From positions 1 to 64,000 of the forward strand of contig CALUTJ010000006.1 of NCBI GenBank assembly GCA_944323685.1: a stretch of DNA of 64,000 nt, written 5' to 3'. The notes below the pieces were generated by a model that saw only the letters and a program-made list of their open reading frames with translations, was not told the origin of the DNA and made no database searches. A program made the position numbers and the translations under genes. Positions 61,918-64,000 of this stretch are shown in pieces; position 1 is the first letter of the stretch, and each line of letters begins with the position of its first letter. This DNA is from Candidatus Gastranaerophilales bacterium. Lineage in GTDB: Bacteria > Cyanobacteriota > Vampirovibrionia > Gastranaerophilales > Gastranaerophilaceae.

Positions 61918-62580
61918 TTAGTTTTTAATCTGTGTTTGATCCTGTATCCATCTATACGCATCAGCCTGTAATGAACCTTCTGCACCTGACGGAACAGTCA
62001 TCTTTCCTTCTTTATAAACTTTAACCTGGTATCCCTCGTTTTGGGGAGTACGGCCCTGACATTGAGTAACAATACGACCGGTATGGGAATCGCCGGAGTA
62101 TCCACCCCAACCTACAAAACATACCCCATTTGTAGTAACAAAATTTACTACATCACTACCGGACTGACAATCAAAATTCCCAATAAAGTTAATTTGTTCA
62201 GCAAGGAAATAGCAAAGAGAATTGCCCTGATCCATTACAGAACTGTCGCAAACAGTACCACTTTCTCCTGATGCTGGATTCACATAATACTCGGTACAAT
62301 AGTTTGTTCCATTAATTCTAGCTAATGCCGTTGATAATGGTAATTGAGAAAAATCTGCGTTTTGATCTGTATTTTGGTCGTATTTCGTCCCATCATTGAT
62401 AACGTTTGAAACAGCAGACTCTAAAGTGTGGTAAGATTTTACAAATAAAATTTTATCTTTATCAGGGTTAACACGGCTAATCGATCTGAGCATTAAAGCC
62501 ATGATAATACCTATAATTGTTATTGTTATAAGAGTTTCAGCCAGAGTAAAAGCAGCTTTTCTAATTGAATTTTTATTCAT
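61918..62580 (-). CDS. type IV pilin-like / pseudopilin protein (2)
   Basis: 220-aa protein with an N-terminal prepilin signal: a short basic leader (MNKNSIRKA), then A/F-T-L-A-E-T-L-I-T-I-T-I-I-G-I-I with Glu5 of the mature form. Ala rather than Gly precedes the cleavage point. The helix continues into ALMLRSISRVNPDKDKILFVKSYH, shared with the neighbouring paralogue. The C-terminal domain has six Cys, likely disulfide-bonded, and the closing motif GYQVKVYKEGKMTVPSG. Role could be a pilus, pseudopilus or DNA uptake. Confidence 0.85.
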   Translation of the reverse strand: MNKNSIRKAAFTLAETLITITIIGIIMALMLRSISRVNPDKDKILFVKSYHTLESAVSNVINDGTKYDQNTDQNADFSQLPLSTALARINGTNYCTEYYVNPASGESGTVCDSSVMDQGNSLCYFLAEQINFIGNFDCQSGSDVVNFVTTNGVCFVGWGGYSGDSHTGRIVTQCQGRTPQNEGYQVKVYKEGKMTVPSGAEGSLQADAYRWIQDQTQIKN

Positions 62581-62660
62581 TTTAATCTCCTGTTGATTTT
62601 TTCTAATTATAGTTCATATTAGGCTAATTGAAAAGAATGTAAAAGTTTATCTCCTTATTC

Positions 62661-63353
62661 TTATTCAAAATCATAATCACGTTTTTTTACGTCTGTTTGT
62701 TGTTGCATCCAGATATAGGCTTTTTCCTGAGCATGTGAATCATTAAATGTATAGGTAGAAGAACTCTCAGGAACAGTCATACTTCCCGATGAAAATATTT
62801 TTGCAGCATAACCATATTTAATACCTTTGCAAGAGGGGTCAATAACAAATTCAAAAGGGACACTTTGTCCGGCGAGCCCATAAATACAAGCCCCGTTACC
62901 TAATCTGAAATTGAGAACATTGGCACCAGAGCTGCAATTAGTTATACCGTTTAAATTCATTTTTGAAGCAATCAAATAACAGACTGCATTTGTGGAAGAA
63001 ATTATTTTATTACAATCTGTTGTCTTATACGTTGATTTTTTTGAACAAATCGGCTTATTGGGATAAGTCAGATTTGATGCATACAATTCAACTTTTGCAG
63101 TTGGCAGCGGATCTGTAGAAAAATCAGAAACCTCATGCATATCCGAATCATAAAAGCTTGTATCAGAAACTACTTCTCCAGCCGCAGTCTCAATTGCATG
63201 AAATGTTCTTATAAAAAGCTGTTTGTCTTTATCAGGATTAATACGGTTAACTGTCCTCAGCATTAAAGCGGCAATAACCCCTAAAATAGTCATTGCCAAA
63301 AGAGCTTCTGCCAGAGTGAAAGCAAATTTTGCATATTTATTTTTCATTTTCAT
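62661..63353 (-). CDS. type IV pilin-like / pseudopilin protein (1)
   Basis: 230-aa paralogue of the adjacent gene. The leader MKMKNKYAKFA precedes F-T-L-A-E-A-L-L-A-M-T-I-L-G-V-I, again with Ala at -1. It shares ALMLRTVNRINPDKDKQLF and the GYAAKIFSSGSMTVPES end. The globular part has five Cys and G-A-C-I-Y-G. Tandem arrangement with 80 nt between the two genes suggests a duplication. No pilus assembly genes (pilB, pilC, pilD) are in the window. Confidence 0.85.
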   Translation of the reverse strand: MKMKNKYAKFAFTLAEALLAMTILGVIAALMLRTVNRINPDKDKQLFIRTFHAIETAAGEVVSDTSFYDSDMHEVSDFSTDPLPTAKVELYASNLTYPNKPICSKKSTYKTTDCNKIISSTNAVCYLIASKMNLNGITNCSSGANVLNFRLGNGACIYGLAGQSVPFEFVIDPSCKGIKYGYAAKIFSSGSMTVPESSSTYTFNDSHAQEKAYIWMQQQTDVKKRDYDFE

Positions 63354-63508
63354 ATCAAATAACTCCTATAAACCTTTGACCTCATTATATTAATAATTCT
63401 CAAAAATTGCAAAAAGTAACACAAAATTCCCATATGTAAAAAATTCAGGCAATTTTTTATTGCAATTTGTTTTTATATAAATAGGTAGTAAAGTAAGGTT
63501 TAATTATT

Positions 63509-63742
63509 ATGGTTCACGGTGTTTACGCTTCACAAATTCCTTATCAAGGGTATCCGTCAAACGCAGTCGGTGCTACAAAGGTTACAAAAGATATCGCAAG
63601 TTATTGTTTCGATACTCAACGAAATGAAATATCAAAAACTTACGGATATTTAACTTCTGATGAAAAGCCAAGCTACAAATGGCCGGTCGTTGGCGTTGTT
63701 GTTTCGGCATTATCTCTTCTTGCAATGAAATTTATTAAATAG
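63509..63742 (+). CDS. 77-aa tail-anchored hypothetical protein
   Basis: A polar N-terminal ~55 residues (MVHGVYASQIPYQGYPSNAV, Tyr/Pro-rich) followed by one C-terminal hydrophobic helix (WPVVGVVVSALSLLAMKFIK), i.e. a possible tail anchor. AAGG lies upstream of the ATG. Its end overlaps the convergent CCG-domain gene by 8 nt. No family recognised. Confidence 0.6.
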   Translation: MVHGVYASQIPYQGYPSNAVGATKVTKDIASYCFDTQRNEISKTYGYLTSDEKPSYKWPVVGVVVSALSLLAMKFIK

Positions 63743-64000
63743 TCTTGCAAAATTCAGCAAGAAATACATACAGATTGATAGCTACAGGCTTGTTTTGAGT
63801 ATTTGTTTCGGCAAGTCCTTGATTTAATCCGAGCAGACATGCCGGACAGGTTGTTATTATAAAATCAACATTGGCGTTTATGTATTGCTGTGCCTTTTGT
63901 TTTGAAATTTTACGGGAAATTTCCTGATGCTGCAATGCAAATTTTCCTGAAAAACCGCAGCATTTATCGTAATCTTGAACCTCAACAAAATTTATGCCTT
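63735..64000 (-). CDS. CCG-domain Fe-S oxidoreductase, C-terminal part (truncated by window end)
   Basis: The frame is open to the window edge; 87 residues of the C-terminus are visible. The segment D-K-C-C-G-F-S-G-K-F is the CCG motif, and CPACLLGLNQG is the second part of the domain. This is the pattern of GlcF, LutA and HdrB-type proteins, which bind Fe-S clusters and pass electrons in lactate/glycolate oxidation or related reactions. The N-terminal portion, where ferredoxin-type clusters would lie, is off the window, so the exact family cannot be settled. Confidence 0.8.
   Translation of the reverse strand, partial: GINFVEVQDYDKCCGFSGKFALQHQEISRKISKQKAQQYINANVDFIITTCPACLLGLNQGLAETNTQNKPVAINLYVFLAEFCKTI

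Overview
The window is an AT-rich, gene-dense bacterial chromosome segment. It best fits a gut Melainabacteria/Vampirovibrionia lineage (Gastranaerophilales-like, non-photosynthetic relatives of Cyanobacteria). Three things point there: a Gram-negative lipid A block (lpxD-lpxC-fabZ-lpxA), a MinCDE system, and several unrecognised proteins with a short N-terminal [hydrophobic]-[S/N]-F-K-[G/S/A] motif. I recall that motif from Gastranaerophilales proteins but could not check it here. The taxonomic call is inference; no rRNA is present.

Layout. 1-3.3 kb: thioredoxin, a GNAT-like hypothetical, then a three-gene set (69-aa peptide, radical SAM/SPASM enzyme, PqqD-like protein) that looks like an uncharacterised RiPP locus. 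3.3-12.5 kb: a giant FKG-motif protein, a SulP transporter, recN-nadK and an OmpH/Skp-like chaperone. 12.6-15.9 kb: lipid A operon. 16-18.7 kb: rpmG, tRNA-Trp(CCA), secE, nusG, rplK and rplA on the minus strand, with a shared candidate L1-type leader motif in front of both rplK and rplA. 19.2-24.7 kb: minus-strand run TPR protein, Tic20/DUF4870-like membrane protein, metY, apt, pyrF, ald. 25-31 kb: B12-type radical SAM protein and AI-2E-family permease, divergent from hisS, DUF2993-like, GerMN and HicB-like genes. 31-38.5 kb: PfkB kinase, XerC/D recombinase, nagA, malQ, serA. 38.6-41 kb: LysM/EF-hand protein and class I fumarase. 40.9-46.1 kb: accessory region made of a palindrome-rich noncoding mosaic and a 1251-aa Pmp-like autotransporter. 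46-54.6 kb: gyrB, an FKG protein whose coding sequence contains an interspersed repeat, a glycine cleavage set without gcvPB, and a GltD-like oxidoreductase. 54.6-60 kb: gph, YihY, NrnA-like, then minC-minD-minE with unusual acidic extensions. 60-64 kb: PQ-loop-like protein, YggT, mtnP, two tandem pseudopilin-like genes, and the C-terminal part of a CCG-domain Fe-S protein cut by the window end.

The most distinctive features are these: the compact RiPP-like locus; a 177-nt structured repeat present in three full copies plus a fourth, internally deleted copy read through as protein; the FKG-motif family; paired GTATATAC boxes upstream of two small hypothetical genes; the GGAI/FxxN autotransporter bracketed by palindromic repeats; and long acidic tracts in both MinC and MinE. 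All functions were assigned by reading motifs, with no database search.
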